Assembly (NCBI GenBank): GCA_026018925.1
Contig: JAKSZU010000011.1
Coordinates: forward strand, 8,514,485-8,578,484
Direction: 5' to 3'
Source of the DNA: Tupaia tana
Lineage: Eukaryota; Chordata; Mammalia; Scandentia; Tupaiidae
Length of the DNA stretch: 64,000 nucleotides
In this document: positions 31,732-42,259 of the stretch, one piece after another
Position numbering within the stretch: position 1 is the stretch's first letter
Layout of the letters: every line of letters starts with the position of its first letter
Notes under the pieces: generated by a model
Told to the model about the DNA's origin: nothing
Seen by the model: the letters and a program-made list of their open reading frames with translations, nothing else
The model's database searches: none
Position numbers and translations under genes: made by a program

Positions 31732-32518
31732 TTTCTTTTTTTTCTTTTTGCTTTCGCTTATTTAACTTTTAATTTCTTCTGTACATTCAATCACATATGT
31801 CGCTTAGCTTGTAAAGCTAATGTTCCAACATAAATACATTTCTCATCAGTCCAGTTGGGGATGCTATACATATTATCATCAATATATAATAACTCATTTC
31901 TTTGTCCCATAAATGTCTTGTCTCTCTTTTTCTCCTTAATGTCTTTCCTCAAACTATCCTCTTTTTCCTACCCTCTTCCCACACTGTATCTGGTATCCAT
32001 AATCATTTTCTATGTTTCTATAACCTCTAGTCATTCAGTTTCAGCCGTAGAGTGCAGACAGTCAGTATATATTAAGTGGAGACAAACAATGTCTCTCCTT
32101 CATAGCCTGGCTTGCTTCACTTAGTAGTAAATCTTACATATTCATCTACTTTCTGTCAAAAGCTAGGGTCTTGTTTTTTTATGGCTGAGTAGTATTCTAT
32201 AGAGTATATGTTTTACACTTTTTCAATCCATTCTTCTGTTTGTAGACATTTGGGTTGGTTCCATGTCTTAGCAATTGTGAATAATGCCACAATAAACATA
32301 GATGTGCAAGCCCTTATCTGACTAAGCATTCTTCTGTCCTTTGGGTAGATATTAAGGAATGGGATTGCAGGATCATATGGAAGTTCTATTTGTAGATCTT
32401 TGAGGAATCTCCATATTGTGCTCCACAGTGGCTGGACCAAATTACACTCCCACCAGCAGTGTAGCAGAGTTCCCCTTTCACCACATTTCCAACAACACTT
32501 ATCTTTTTTTTTTAATCT
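31732..32518 (-). mobile_element. Twin-primed L1, 3' segment
   Basis: In minus sense it holds the ORF2 C-terminus (2213-2440: [18 protein letters not shown] is split by a stop; FIVALFTIAKTWNQPK is clear at 32213-32440) and the full 3'UTR-A. The A-rich tail meets the target duplication at 31731. It joins the inverted segment at about 32518, within AAAGAT/AAAAAA-rich sequence. Confidence 0.92.
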
Positions 32519-33374
32519 TTATTCCAGGGATGCAAGGATGAATCGACATACACAAAACCATAAATGTAATACACCATAGTAACAGAAAAAAAGATAAAAA
32601 CCATATGATCATATCAATTGATGCAGAAAAAGCATTTGATAAGGTACAACATCCCTTCATGATCAAGTCTCTCAGCACAATTGGCATAGAAATGTCATTT
32701 CCCAACACAATAAAAGCTCTCTTTGAAAAACCCATAGCTAACATCATCCTGAATGGGGAAAAGCTGAAAGTTTATCTGCTAAAAACTGGTACAAGACAGG
32801 ATGCCCATTTTCCTCACTCCTTTTCAATATAGTACCAGAAGTCCTTGCCAATGTGATCGGAAAAGAGAATGAAATAAAAGGCATTCAAATAGGAAAAGAA
32901 AATGTGAAATTATTTCTATTTCCAGAAGACATGATTGTATACATAGAAGACCCAATGATATCCACAAAAATATTTCCTGAAATTTATACAATTATAATTT
33001 ATTTCCTGAAAGTAATAAACAAATACAGTTAAATTTCAGGACACAAAAACAACATACAGAAATCTATAGCATGTCTATATACAAACAGCAGAAGACTGAG
33101 ATAGAACTGAAGAAAGTAATTCCATTTACCATAGCCACAAAAAGTATAAAATACCTAGGAATAAATCTAACCAAAGAAGTTAAAGACCTCTACAAGGAAA
33201 ATTATGAGAAGCTAAAAAAAGAAATTGAAAATGACACAAAAAAGTGGAAGGACATCCTATGTTCCTGGATTGGAAGATCAAAATAGCAATTCTACCCAAA
33301 TTAGTCTACATATTTAATGAAATCCCAATTAAAGTACCAGAGACATTCTTCACAGATATGGAAAAGACAATCAT

Positions 33375-33392
33375 AGAATTTGTCTGGAATTA
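33375..33392. repeat. Target-site duplication of the CCT6A insertion (left; right copy 35355-35372)
   Basis: The 18-bp word AGAATTTGTCTGGAATTA occurs on both sides of the pseudogene. L1 sequence continues seamlessly across it. Confidence 0.95.
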
Positions 33393-35354
33393 GACACCGA
33401 GCTGGCTCTGGGTACTGTGCATGTTGGGGCTCCTCCTCTTCCTCTGCTGGGTCAGCTATAGCAGCCGTGAAGACCCTGAACCCCAAGGCCGAGGTGGCCC
33501 AAGCCCAGGCGGCACTGGCGGTCAACATCAGTGGGCGCTGGGACTCAGGACGTGCTGAGGACCAACTTGGGGCCTAAGGGAACCATGAAGATGCTCGTTT
33601 CTGGTGCTGGTGACATCAAACTAACCAAAGACGGCAAACCGCTTCACGAAATGCAAATTCAATACCCAACAGCCTACTTAATAGCAAAAGTAGCAACAGC
33701 CCAGGATGACAACTGGGGACGGTACTATTTCCAATGTCCTTATCATTGGAGAGCTGCTGAAACAGGCGGATCTCTACATTTCTGAAGGTCTTCATCCCAG
33801 AATAATCACTGAAGGATTTGAAGCTGCAAAGGAGAAGGCCCTTCAGTTTCTGGAACAAGTCAAAGTAAGCAAAGAGATGGACAGGGAAACTCTCATAGAT
33901 GTAGCCAGAACATCTCTTCGTACTAAAGTTCATGCTGAACTTGCAGATGTCTTAACAGAAGTGGACTCCATTTCGGCCATTAAAAAACAAGATAAACCTA
34001 TTGACCTCTTCATGGTTGAGATCACGGAGATGAAACATAAATCTGAAATTGATACAAGCTTAATCAGAGGACTTGTTTTGGACCGTGGGGCACGGCATCC
34101 TGATATGAAGAAAAGAGTAGAAGATGCGTACTTCCTCACATGCAATGTGTCATTAGAATATGAAAAAAACAGAAGTGAATTCTGGCTTATTTTTTACAAG
34201 AGTGCAGAAGAGAGAGAAAAACTAGTAAAAGCTGAAGAGAATTCATTGAAGATAGAGTTAAAGAAAGAATAGAACTGAAAAAGAAAGCCTGTGGTGATTC
34301 AGACAAGGGATTTGTTATTAATCAAAAAGGAAATGACCCCTTGTCCTTAGATGCTCTTGCAAAAGAAGGCATTGTAGCTCTGTGCAGAGCTAAAAGGAGA
34401 AATATGGAGAGAGTGACTCTTGCTTGTGGTGGGGTAGCTCTAAATTCTTTTGATGACCTAAATCCTTATTGCTTGGGACATGCAGGACTTGTGTATGAGT
34501 ACACATTGAGAGAAGAGAAGTTCACCTTTATTCTGTGACATTATTAGTCAAAGGACCAAACAAGCACACACTCACTCAAATCAAAGATGCAATAAGAGAT
34601 GGCTTAAGGGCCGTCAAAGATGTTATTGATGATGGCTGTGTGGTTCTGGGTGCTGGTGCAGTAGAAGTGGCCATGGCAGAAGCCCTGATTAAGTACAAGC
34701 CGAGTATAAAGGGCAGGGCTCAGCTTGGAGTCCAAGCATTTGCAGATGCATTACTCATTATTCCCAAGGTTCTTGCTCAGAATTCTGGTTTTGACCTTCA
34801 GGAAACATTAGTTAAAATTCAAGCAGAACATTCAGAAGCAGGTCAACTTGTGGGTGTAGACCTGAACACAGGCAAGCCAATGGTAGCAGCAGAAGTAGGC
34901 ATATGGGATAATTACTGTGTAAAGAAACAGCTTCTTCATTCTTGCACTGTGATCACCACCAACATTCTCCTTGTGGTTGAGATCATGTGAGCTGGAATAT
35001 CTTCTCTAAAAGGTTGAATTAAAGCTTTCCTGTATTTTCTGAATTTTGAAGACTCTACAGAGTGATCTGGAAAAATATAGTTATGGGAAATCGTCCAGGC
35101 TTCAAATGATCTTCAAAGGAATTTTCCTTTCCTGTGTGATAAAAGAAGAGAACATCTGCTCAAACTCTGGAGTTTCTGAAATCAATAATTACAGTATTTT
35201 TTTTTAATTGTGTTGAAGCATACACACAAACCAACTTTTTACCCAGTCAACACAATGTTTGCTTTAGCTGCAGTGACATAAAATTACATGTTAGATAAAC
35301 ATATGTTATTTACCTTGTTATTAAATATTCATTGAAAAACTAAAAGAAAAGAAA
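33393..35354 (+). pseudogene. CCT6A: CCT6A (TCP-1 zeta chaperonin subunit) processed pseudogene
   Basis: CCT6A encodes the zeta subunit of the cytosolic TRiC/CCT chaperonin. This intronless copy covers part of the 5'UTR, the whole coding span (33458-35017) and the 3'UTR, with an A-rich end at 35335-35354. Visible family sequence includes [72 protein letters not shown] and [20 protein letters not shown]. Disabling changes: start codon ATA at 33458; frame breaks near 33535, 33705 and 34166; a deletion of roughly two dozen bases near 34537; an early stop TGA at 34988 (a CGA-type codon in the family); and small in-frame deletions. The parent gene could be confused with its paralogue CCT6B, but the broad similarity favours CCT6A. 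Confidence 0.95.
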
Positions 35355-35568
35355 AGAATTTGTCTGGAATTATAAAAGACCTCGTATCACCAAAGCAATC
35401 CTACGCAAGAAGAGTGGAGTGGATGTCATCTCACTCCCTGACCTGAAAATACACTATAAAGCTGTGAGAGTCAAAACAGTATGGTATTGGCACAAAAAAC
35501 AGACATGTGGACCAATGGAACAGAATAGAGACCCCAGAAATTAATTCCTAAATATACAGTCAACTGAA

Positions 35569-35836
35569 TTTTTTTTTTTTTTTTTTGGAGAGGTTTTTGC
35601 CGTAGGGCATGTGCGCTCACTAGACAGACCGAGAGAGACAGAGAGACAGAAAGCGAGGAATCATCCCCGGGGGGATGGTCATGCCGCAATCCCTTCTCCT
35701 CCATTCTCCTCTCTGGATCTTGGGCACGCACACACACGTGCCCAGCATGAGTTTTAAGCCACCAGGTCCAGGACATGAACTGCGGTTGACTACATGGGAG
35801 TCCAGCGACATAGCCATTACACTAACTGCTGGTCCC
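35569..35836 (-). mobile_element. SINE-A inside the L1 segment
   Basis: T run, TTTGCCGTAGGGCATGTGC, ..., CTGCTGGTCCCC. CAGTCAACTGAATTT / CAGCCAACTGATTTT is the diverged target duplication. Confidence 0.93.
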
Positions 35837-36450
35837 CAGCCAACTGATTTTTGACAAAGAATACCAGTTAATCCAATGGGAAAAAGGAAAACCTCTTTAG
35901 CAAATGGAGCTGGAAAAACTGGATATCCACCTGCAGAAAGATTAATCTAAACCCCTTCCTCTCGCCATTGACAAAAATCAACTCAAAGTGAATCAAAAAT
36001 CAAACCTAAGACCTTAAACTATAAAACTACTGGTGGAAAACACTGGACAAACTCTGGGAGGCAAAGACTTTTAAATAAGACCCCCAAAGCACAGGCAATA
36101 ATCCCCAAAATAGACAAGTCGGATTACATTGATTAAGAAGTTTCTGCATGGGAAAAAAAAACACAGTAAATAGTGTGAATCAACAGCCCTTAGAATGGAA
36201 AAATATTTTTGTAAACTATTTTTCAGATAAGGGACTGATAACCAGAATACACAGGGAACTCAAGTGGCTTACCTGAAAAAAAGACAATCAACTCAATTAA
36301 AAGATGGGAGAATGAGCTAAAAAAAAGGACTCCCTAAGGAAGACATATGAATAGCTAAAAGGCATATGAAAAAATGCTCAACATCCCTCATCATAAGGAA
36401 GATGCAGATCAAAACCACAATGTGATATCACCTAGCCCCAGTCAGAATGA

Positions 36451-36464
36451 CTAGAACTATTTCT
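36451..36464. repeat. Target-site duplication of the twin-primed L1, right copy
   Basis: CTAGAACTATTTCT, identical to 31718-31731; it abuts the internal-priming end of the inverted segment. Confidence 0.92.
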
Positions 36465-36775
36465 AATCTCTGTGTTTAGTGAAATCCTCTTGGTAGCTGG
36501 AAAATAGCTATGGTAGGAAAGTTAAAGATAAATATATGAAAATTAGCAGAATGCTACAGTCAGGGCTTCCTTTAACAAAAAGTTCATTTGCCACTGCACA
36601 CCAAATCAACCTTCCTATATCATCTGCTTTGCTTCCTAAATACACTATCTTTCCGGTAACCTTTAGCTCTTAAAGCTGGTGACTTTAAGTACCCATCAGA
36701 TATACCCTTCCACAGATTCACCAACTTCCCTCTAATTTTATTTTAGTTTAACCCACTTGTTACAGACTAAAACAC
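36465..36775. other. Unique DNA
   Basis: Nothing is recognised. Confidence 0.4.
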
Positions 36776-36829
36776 TGTTATGGTTTGAGTATGTCTCCCA
36801 AAAGTTCATATGTAAAAGTTTGGTTGTGT

Positions 36830-36935
36830 TCCCTCTTTCCTCTCTTCCTTTCTTCCTCCCTCCTCTCTCTTTCTCTCTCTCTTTTCTCTCTCTTTCACTC
36901 TTTCTCTCCATATGTCTTTTTTTCTCTTTTTTTTT
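36830..36935 (+). repeat. Pyrimidine-rich (CTTT/CTCT)n tract
   Basis: About 105 bp almost only of C and T inside the LTR. Confidence 0.85.
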
Positions 36936-37051
36936 TACAAGAAAATAGTTTCACTTTAATATAAGACTTAAAAAGCATTTTCTGGTTGTGATGGAATTAA
37001 GAGGTTAAAAAGTTACTCTAATTATGGTGTTAAATGGTAGGGCCTTGGGGA

Positions 37052-37338
37052 GACCAGCGTAATGGCTATGTCCCTGAACTCCCATGTAGCCGACCACAGT
37101 TTGAGTCCCGGACCTGGTGGCTTAAACTCATGCCGGGCACGTGTGCATGCATGCCCAAGATCCCAAGAGGAGAATGGAGGAGAAGGGACTGCGGAGTGGC
37201 TATCCCCCCTGGGGAGTGATTTCTCGCTTTCTATCTTTCTGTCTCTTTCTATCTTTCTGTCTCTTTCTATCTTTCTGGCGAGCGCATGCATCCTATAGCA
37301 TAAACCTCTAAAAAAAAAAAAAAAAAGAAAGAAAGAAA
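37052..37338 (+). mobile_element. SINE-A, short head
   Basis: The head reads AGACCAGCGTAATGG, a 7-bp deletion relative to the usual CAGCAGTTAGCGTAATGG. AGGGCCTTGGGG / AGGGTCTTGGGG is the target duplication within the LTR. Confidence 0.93.
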
Positions 37339-37766
37339 AGTAGGGTCTTGGGGAAATGAATAGAATTAGATCAGGTCATCAGGTGGGGCCCGATGTTTAA
37401 ATTCTGATAGCTCTATAAGGAGAGAACAGATACACAGGAGCTTTTCCCATCAATTATGTGATACTCTGCACCTTCTTAGGACTCTTCAGAGAGTCTCCAC
37501 CAATGAGAAGATGCCCACTAGATGTGATCCCTTGACCGTGGGTCTCCAAAACTGTGAGCTAAATAAACATCTATACTTTATAAATGATAAATGTATGCTG
37601 TTGCAACAGAAAAGCAACCTAAAACAATTGCACATATAGAAAAACACACAAAAATTAATAAAAGGAAGTACACTTTGGTAACCAACCTTTGGGTAAAGAA
37701 CTATAATTTTTTCAACTATCCTACAAGTTCATGTGCCCTGTCTCAATTATAAGTCTATCCCTCCCA

Positions 37767-37854
37767 GGACCAGCAGATGGCATAATAGTTATATCACTGG
37801 ACTCCCACAAAGTTCATAGTTTGAGACCTGGATCCAGTGGTTTAAAACTCGTAG

Positions 37855-37888
<34 letters not shown>

Positions 37889-38205
37889 CCAAAATCCTGA
37901 GAGGAAAATGGAGGAGAAGGAATTGCGGCATGGTCATCTCCCATGGGAGGTGATTTCTCACTTTCTGTCTCTCCAGGGAGCCCTATAACAAAAATCCATC
38001 TTTTTTTCTTTTTTAAAAAGAATTATTTTATTTAATTTTATTCATTGTCATTATTTTTTTTAATTGATCAGAGAGAGACAGAGAGAGAGCAGGAAAGTGA
38101 GAAAGCAAGCTGCCAAGTCCGGCACTCAAACCACTGTCAGCTATATGGGAGTCCAGTTGCTTTAATCACCAAGCCACTTGCTAGCCCACAAAAATCTCTC
38201 TTACC
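37767..38205 (+). mobile_element. SINE-A with (GT)n, tail split by a SINE-B
   Basis: GACCAGCAGATGGCATAATAG head, a GT repeat at 37856-37886, CCCTATAACAAAAATCC tail. The tail resumes at 38189 (ACAAAAATCTCTCTTACC) after the inserted SINE-B. Confidence 0.88.
38008..38188 (-). mobile_element. SINE-B nested in SINE-A tail
   Basis: Minus sense: GGGCTAGCAAGTGGCTTGG head, GGTTTGAGTGCCGG box B, GGCAGCTTGCTTTCTCAC, CT run, ATAAAATTAAATAAAATAATTC tail. Confidence 0.9.
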
Positions 38206-38297
38206 AAACAACAACAACAAAAAAAGGCTATCGCTCCCTGAAAATGTGCCATCACTCTGACTTCACAGTAATTCCTTCTTGCATTTCCTTATTGTTT

Positions 38298-38574
38298 TTT
38301 TTATTTTTCTTTTTTTTTTTTTTTTGAGAGGTTTTTGCTATAGGGCACGTGCGCTTGCCAGACAGACAGAGAGAGACAGAGAGATAGAAAGTGAGAAATC
38401 ATCCCCCAGGGGGAATGGCCACGCCGTAATCCCTTCTCCTCCATTCTCCTCTCGGAATCTTGGGCACGCACGCACACGCGCCCGGCGTGAGTTTAAACCA
38501 CCGGGTCCGGGACTCGATCCGCGGTCGACTACATGGAAGTCCAGCGACATAGCCAACTACGCTAACTGCCAGTC
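38298..38574 (-). mobile_element. SINE-A, near consensus
   Basis: Box B is intact in minus sense (GATCGAGTCCCGG region). ATTTCCTTATTGTTTT on both sides is the target duplication. Low divergence suggests a young copy. Confidence 0.95.
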
Positions 38575-38579
38575 CCCAT

Positions 38580-38966
38580 TTCCTTATTGTTTTATTGCCC
38601 CTGTGTGTATGTGTGCATAAATACACACATTATAGTTTACTTACCAACTTTTTAAAATGTGGATGCATGTGAATTTTTTTAGTCTACAAATCCCTCTTTC
38701 ATTCCTTTATTTTTCTTACAATTTATCTGTTGAGGAATCTGTGCCTTTGCATGTGCACCTCTGTCTTTTGTATTTCCTGCACATGAGCAGTTGGATCTAG
38801 ACATCTGATCAGACTTAGGTTTGATATTTTGGCAAAATATAAGTGGTATTGTGGTCTCATCAGAAGATATAATTACGTGGTTGTTTCTCTCCTTGTGATG
38901 TTCAGTAACTGATGCCCAGTGTCTAGATCCTTTTATTCATTGGAGATTGCAAAATGGTGATAATCC
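38580..38966. other. Unique DNA
   Basis: Nothing is recognised. Confidence 0.4.
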
Positions 38967-38967
38967 A

Positions 38968-39037
38968 TTAGGCTGTCAGGAAAGTCATGATGCATTTTTG
39001 CATAGAAAAATATGCCATAACTTTCCCAATGACCTAA
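38968..39037. mobile_element. 70-bp palindromic mariner-like MITE, copy 1
   Basis: TTAGGCTGTCAGGAAAGTC at the left pairs with GACTTTCC-like GAACTTTCCCAATGACCTAA geometry at the right. The middle is ATTTTTGCATAGAAAAATATG. The size and design are those of MADE1-type mariner MITEs, but the sequence differs from MADE1. A similar copy is at 42186. Confidence 0.7.
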
Positions 39038-39047
39038 TATCATTTTT

Positions 39048-39292
39048 TTAATGTTTTTGCCATAGGGTGGTGCATGTGTTCACCAGACAGAAGCAGTGAA
39101 AGGAAAAGTGAGAAATCATCACCCCCGGGGGGATGAGCATGTTACAATCCCATCTTCTCCATTCTCCTCATAGGATTTTGGGCATGAATGCGCAAGCACC
39201 CAGTGTGATTTTCAGGTCACCATGTTCAGAATTTGAATCATGTGGGCCATGTGGTAATTCAGTGACTTAACCACCGTGCCACCTACTGACCA
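39048..39292 (-). mobile_element. SINE-A, old
   Basis: Diverged body (GCCATAGGGTGGTGCATG, CACCCCCGGGGGGATGAGC, CACCTACTGACC). Confidence 0.85.
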
Positions 39293-39294
39293 CC

Positions 39295-40185
39295 TGTAAT
39301 TTCTCACTTTTTTGTTAACCAGCTGAAATACATTAAAAAGAGGTGCATTTCTTCACCTACTAATTAGCAGCTCAGTAATACAGATCAAATAAGAAAAACA
39401 TAACAAATGGTGGATTCTTTCCCTTTTTTACCAATTTTTAAAATGAGTTATTTTCAGTTATTTAATTTTTAAAATTCAGTGTATTCTTAATAAATTAATA
39501 AGATAATAAATGCTAAAACAAATCTATTTTCATCCAAATACTAGGATTCCTACCTAAATCAGAGATGGTAAAAGGATCCATATTAGTGGTGATTGGACAT
39601 TTGTTTTCCCCTCATTTTTGGAGATACAGGATAATATTACTAAACAAGAGTAAGAAATCAGAGGTGTGAATATTGGGGGAAAGGAGATAAACTTGTCACT
39701 TGCAGTATGTGATATGATCGTACCCCTGAAACATATCCGAAAATCAACTCGGAGGAGTATTTAGACAGTATGGAAACCTGGTCCAGTTCTACCTCACTGC
39801 AGCAGGGTGGTCTTGGCTCCCCTGTGTCAGTCAGTCATGTGAACCAGCTGCTTCCCCTCTCTGCCCCCTAGGATGAGGAAGGAGGATGCAGTCTCCTGAG
39901 AGGGCAGCTCCCCTCTGCTGAGGGGCCAGCCCTGGGGAGGGGCTGATGTGAGCCATCATAGCCATTGCCCACAGGGGTGCAGATGAGGTCCTCTGGCTTT
40001 GAGAAGATTTTGGAGAGGCACCAACTGCATCTACTACACTAAGTACAGCTTCTGGCATGACATTATACACACAGCGAAGCCTTAGAGAAAAACATAAGGG
40101 ACTATAACACCAAAACACGCTTAGACACGTATTCAACCATGTTGACATTTGGAAGGCGTTCATAGCCTGGCCATTAAAATCAATC
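39295..40185. other. Unique DNA
   Basis: No repeat is recognised. A 127-codon antisense open frame (39831-40214) runs into a MIR and has no domain, so it is not called a gene. Confidence 0.4.
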
Positions 40186-40189
40186 ACAC

Positions 40190-40405
40190 CGATTTTGAAC
40201 TCTAGCTCAGACACTGTGACATGAGAAAATGGTCTAACTTCAGCCTAAATTTCCTCTTCTGTAAAATGCATATAATTATTTTGTAAAAGCCTGCCGTACA
40301 GGGTAGCTGTAAGGATGACAGGAAACCATGGGTCAATACAAGTAACTCATTGCCTGGAATGGGGTACAAGCTTGGCAACCCATAGTAATTGTCCCTTTGC
40401 TACTG
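40190..40405 (+). mobile_element. MIR SINE
   Basis: AACTCTAGCTCAGACACTGTG, TCTTCTGTAAAATGC and GGGTAGCTGTAAGGATGAC follow MIR order. Confidence 0.75.
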
Positions 40406-41288
40406 ACAATCTAAGTTTGACCCTTTTACAAAATAAGCAAAAAATAAACAAGTAAAACCAGTGTTTCATTTACCATCACTCCAGCTCAAGCATTTTCTTT
40501 TCAAAATGTCTTAACTTCCTGCCCCTACTCCTTCTGCATCTGTGAACTCAGAAACACGTTGTCTGCCTCGACATTTCTACCTGAAATGGTTATATGTATA
40601 TAATAAACTAAAACCGACTTACTAAGCCAAGAAAACTAGCATTTCCCTACATTTATGACCTGTGGGCAATTTTCAAAATAATTTAAACACCTCCTCTTTT
40701 AAATTTTGAAAATATATTAATTATATATTATAATTATAATATATAAATGGAATATTAATAATACTTTCTTCCCAAATATGAAAGCATTTTATATGCATGA
40801 TAAACATTTTACAAAGTACTGATTAGCAAAATAAAAAGCAATTCAACTTCCACTATGCATAAACAGTCCATATCGTTGTTTATGTATATCTTTCTGGACT
40901 TTAAGTGCACATACATAAATTATTTTAAAATAAAATTGTACTCACAGTGTTTATAATGTTTTATAACTTTATTCTATCACCTCAGAAGATACTATCTTCC
41001 CAGGTTATTAAAAGTCTTATAGTCCTATGTCAATGACACAGAATACCAAAATAGTAGCTATGAATAATGATATGGTTATGGATGTGCATGTAAGTAAATA
41101 TATGTATAGATATATGTAAATACAAACCCTACACAAATATAAATATCATCTACTATGTTCATATATCATGACATCCATTTATATTGGCTTTACTTTTCAA
41201 ATAGTCAAATCTATAAACTTTTATCTTTGCCATTGGGATTAAAGTTCGATGCAAATGTTAAAATAGAAAAACATCATAGTGGTTTATA
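40406..41288. other. AT-rich unique DNA
   Basis: No repeat family or gene is recognised; local ATATAAT-rich sequence at 40700-40760. Confidence 0.4.
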
Positions 41289-41290
41289 TA

Positions 41291-41420
41291 GATGAGGAGT
41301 CTTCCAGGAAGGAGTTCATGGAAAATGCATATAATGATCAAACTGTGTATAGATTTCAATTCTTTTTTACACTGAAATAACTGAAGTCCATTTTTCCACA
41401 GGCATTTTGAAATTTCCTCA
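41291..41420 (-). mobile_element. Mariner-type MITE
   Basis: Ends GATGAGGAGTCTTCC and GGCATTTTGAAATTTCCTCA are imperfect inverted repeats. TA flanks both sides (41289-41290 and 41421-41422). The core GTTCATGGAAAATGC is the family signature. Confidence 0.78.
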
Positions 41421-41630
41421 TAGATTTACATAAATCAGTTTAACAATTTCTCTTAGCACCTCCTACGTGAAAAGCATCACAGGCATCACTGAGATTGCTG
41501 GGAAATACAGCTTCTCCCACTCGACTGTGAGAGCCAGGTGTGATCACAAATAATTGTAACAGAAGAGACATAAAAGGCTATGACGATGATGCCAAATGCC
41601 AGGAAAAGCACCAAGAAGTAAAAGATCATA

Positions 41631-41744
41631 GGAGGGGGCTTCAAAAAGCCAGTGGAAAAATAAGATTAAAGTATGAGTTTATTTTGGTGTGAAGCAACTT
41701 CGAAACCCCTGCATAGTGTTTCCATCATTTTTGAAGACCCCTTC
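41631..41744 (+). mobile_element. Mariner-type MITE, best-preserved ends
   Basis: Left end GGAGGGGGCTTCAAAAAG and right end TTTTTGAAGACCCCTTC form inverted repeats. TA is duplicated at 41629-41630 and 41745-41746. The core has GTTTATTTTGGTGTGAAG. Confidence 0.82.
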
Positions 41745-41749
41745 TATTC

Positions 41750-42185
41750 TCTGACGGTGAAAGAGGACAGCCAAGGAAACTCTCCCAGAAGAAAGGGTAT
41801 GTCACCAGCATTGGATGGACAGAGAATGGGAGGAGAAACGTTTTGGCTGAGAGAAAACACAAGCAAAGACACAGTGTGGGTAGTCTCAGGGCGCAGGTGC
41901 CTGATGACTCTCCAGCTGATTTCATTCCAAGCTCTACCGCAATGCAAAGAATTTTCTGAACTCTATTCCATACGGAGACACCAGGTGGGCAACAGTATCT
42001 CATGACACGTTTAAGACTGCCCTGATGACAAATCCCCCTCTCAAGTCAGTTGAAGTTACTCTCTCTGAAACATATATCTGTATGTGTCCACCTGGGTGTG
42101 CATGGTGCACACACACAGATCCACATACATATAAATACATTACATATAAATACACGTACATTTGCTATCTTATCTGTGGAATATA
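41750..42185. other. Unique DNA
   Basis: Nothing is recognised beyond short CA/TA-rich stretches near 42110-42150. Confidence 0.4.
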
Positions 42186-42256
42186 TTGAGTCATCAGAAA
42201 AGCCACAACCCATTTTTACCTAGAAAAATATGCCATGACTTTTCCAACAACCCGAT
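42186..42256. mobile_element. 70-bp palindromic mariner-like MITE, copy 2
   Basis: TTGAGTCATCAGAAAAGCC ... TAGAAAAATATGCCATGAC ... CCAACAACCCGATA matches copy 1 at 38968-39037 along its full length. Confidence 0.7.
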
Positions 42257-42259
42257 ATA

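Larger units (their letters stand above)
32519..36450 (+). mobile_element. Twin-primed L1, inverted 5' segment
   Basis: It starts in RT (ATTCCAGGGATGCAAGG; 32605-32832 reads [16 protein letters not shown]) and runs through NQWNR-equivalent and WAIIPK-equivalent regions to CCCCAGTCAGAATGA at the right target duplication. In L1 coordinates it ends almost exactly where the minus-strand segment begins. The YADD box is mutated (FPED) and frames are broken. It contains the CCT6A copy (33393-35354) and a SINE (35569-35836). Confidence 0.92.
36776..37626 (+). mobile_element. MaLR-type solo LTR with SINE-A inside
   Basis: It starts TGTTATGGTTTGAGTATG and TCTCCCAAAAGTTCATATG, has AGATCAGGTCATCAGG and TCCAAAACTGTGAGCTAAAT near the 3' end, and ends in CAACCTAAAACA. 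This is the sense-strand order of MST/MLT LTRs. A CT-rich stretch (36830-36930) and a SINE (37052-37338) lie within. Confidence 0.82.

Noticed and set aside
33531-34990. CCT6A as a functional gene
   Set aside because: Intronless, start codon lost, several frame breaks and an early stop, within an L1 and with target duplications: a retropseudogene.
31732-36450. Two independent L1 insertions in opposite orientation
   Set aside because: A single 14-bp target duplication brackets both and their L1 coordinates abut, which fits one twin-primed event.
36776-37626. Two separate LTR fragments
   Set aside because: The parts flank a SINE with its own target duplication and are in consistent order, so they are one LTR.
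39831-40214. 127-codon antisense open frame with a GC-rich start
   Set aside because: It runs into a MIR, has no domain, and shows no splice or polyA evidence.
41673-42005. 110-codon open frame
   Set aside because: It starts inside a mariner-type MITE and has no family match.
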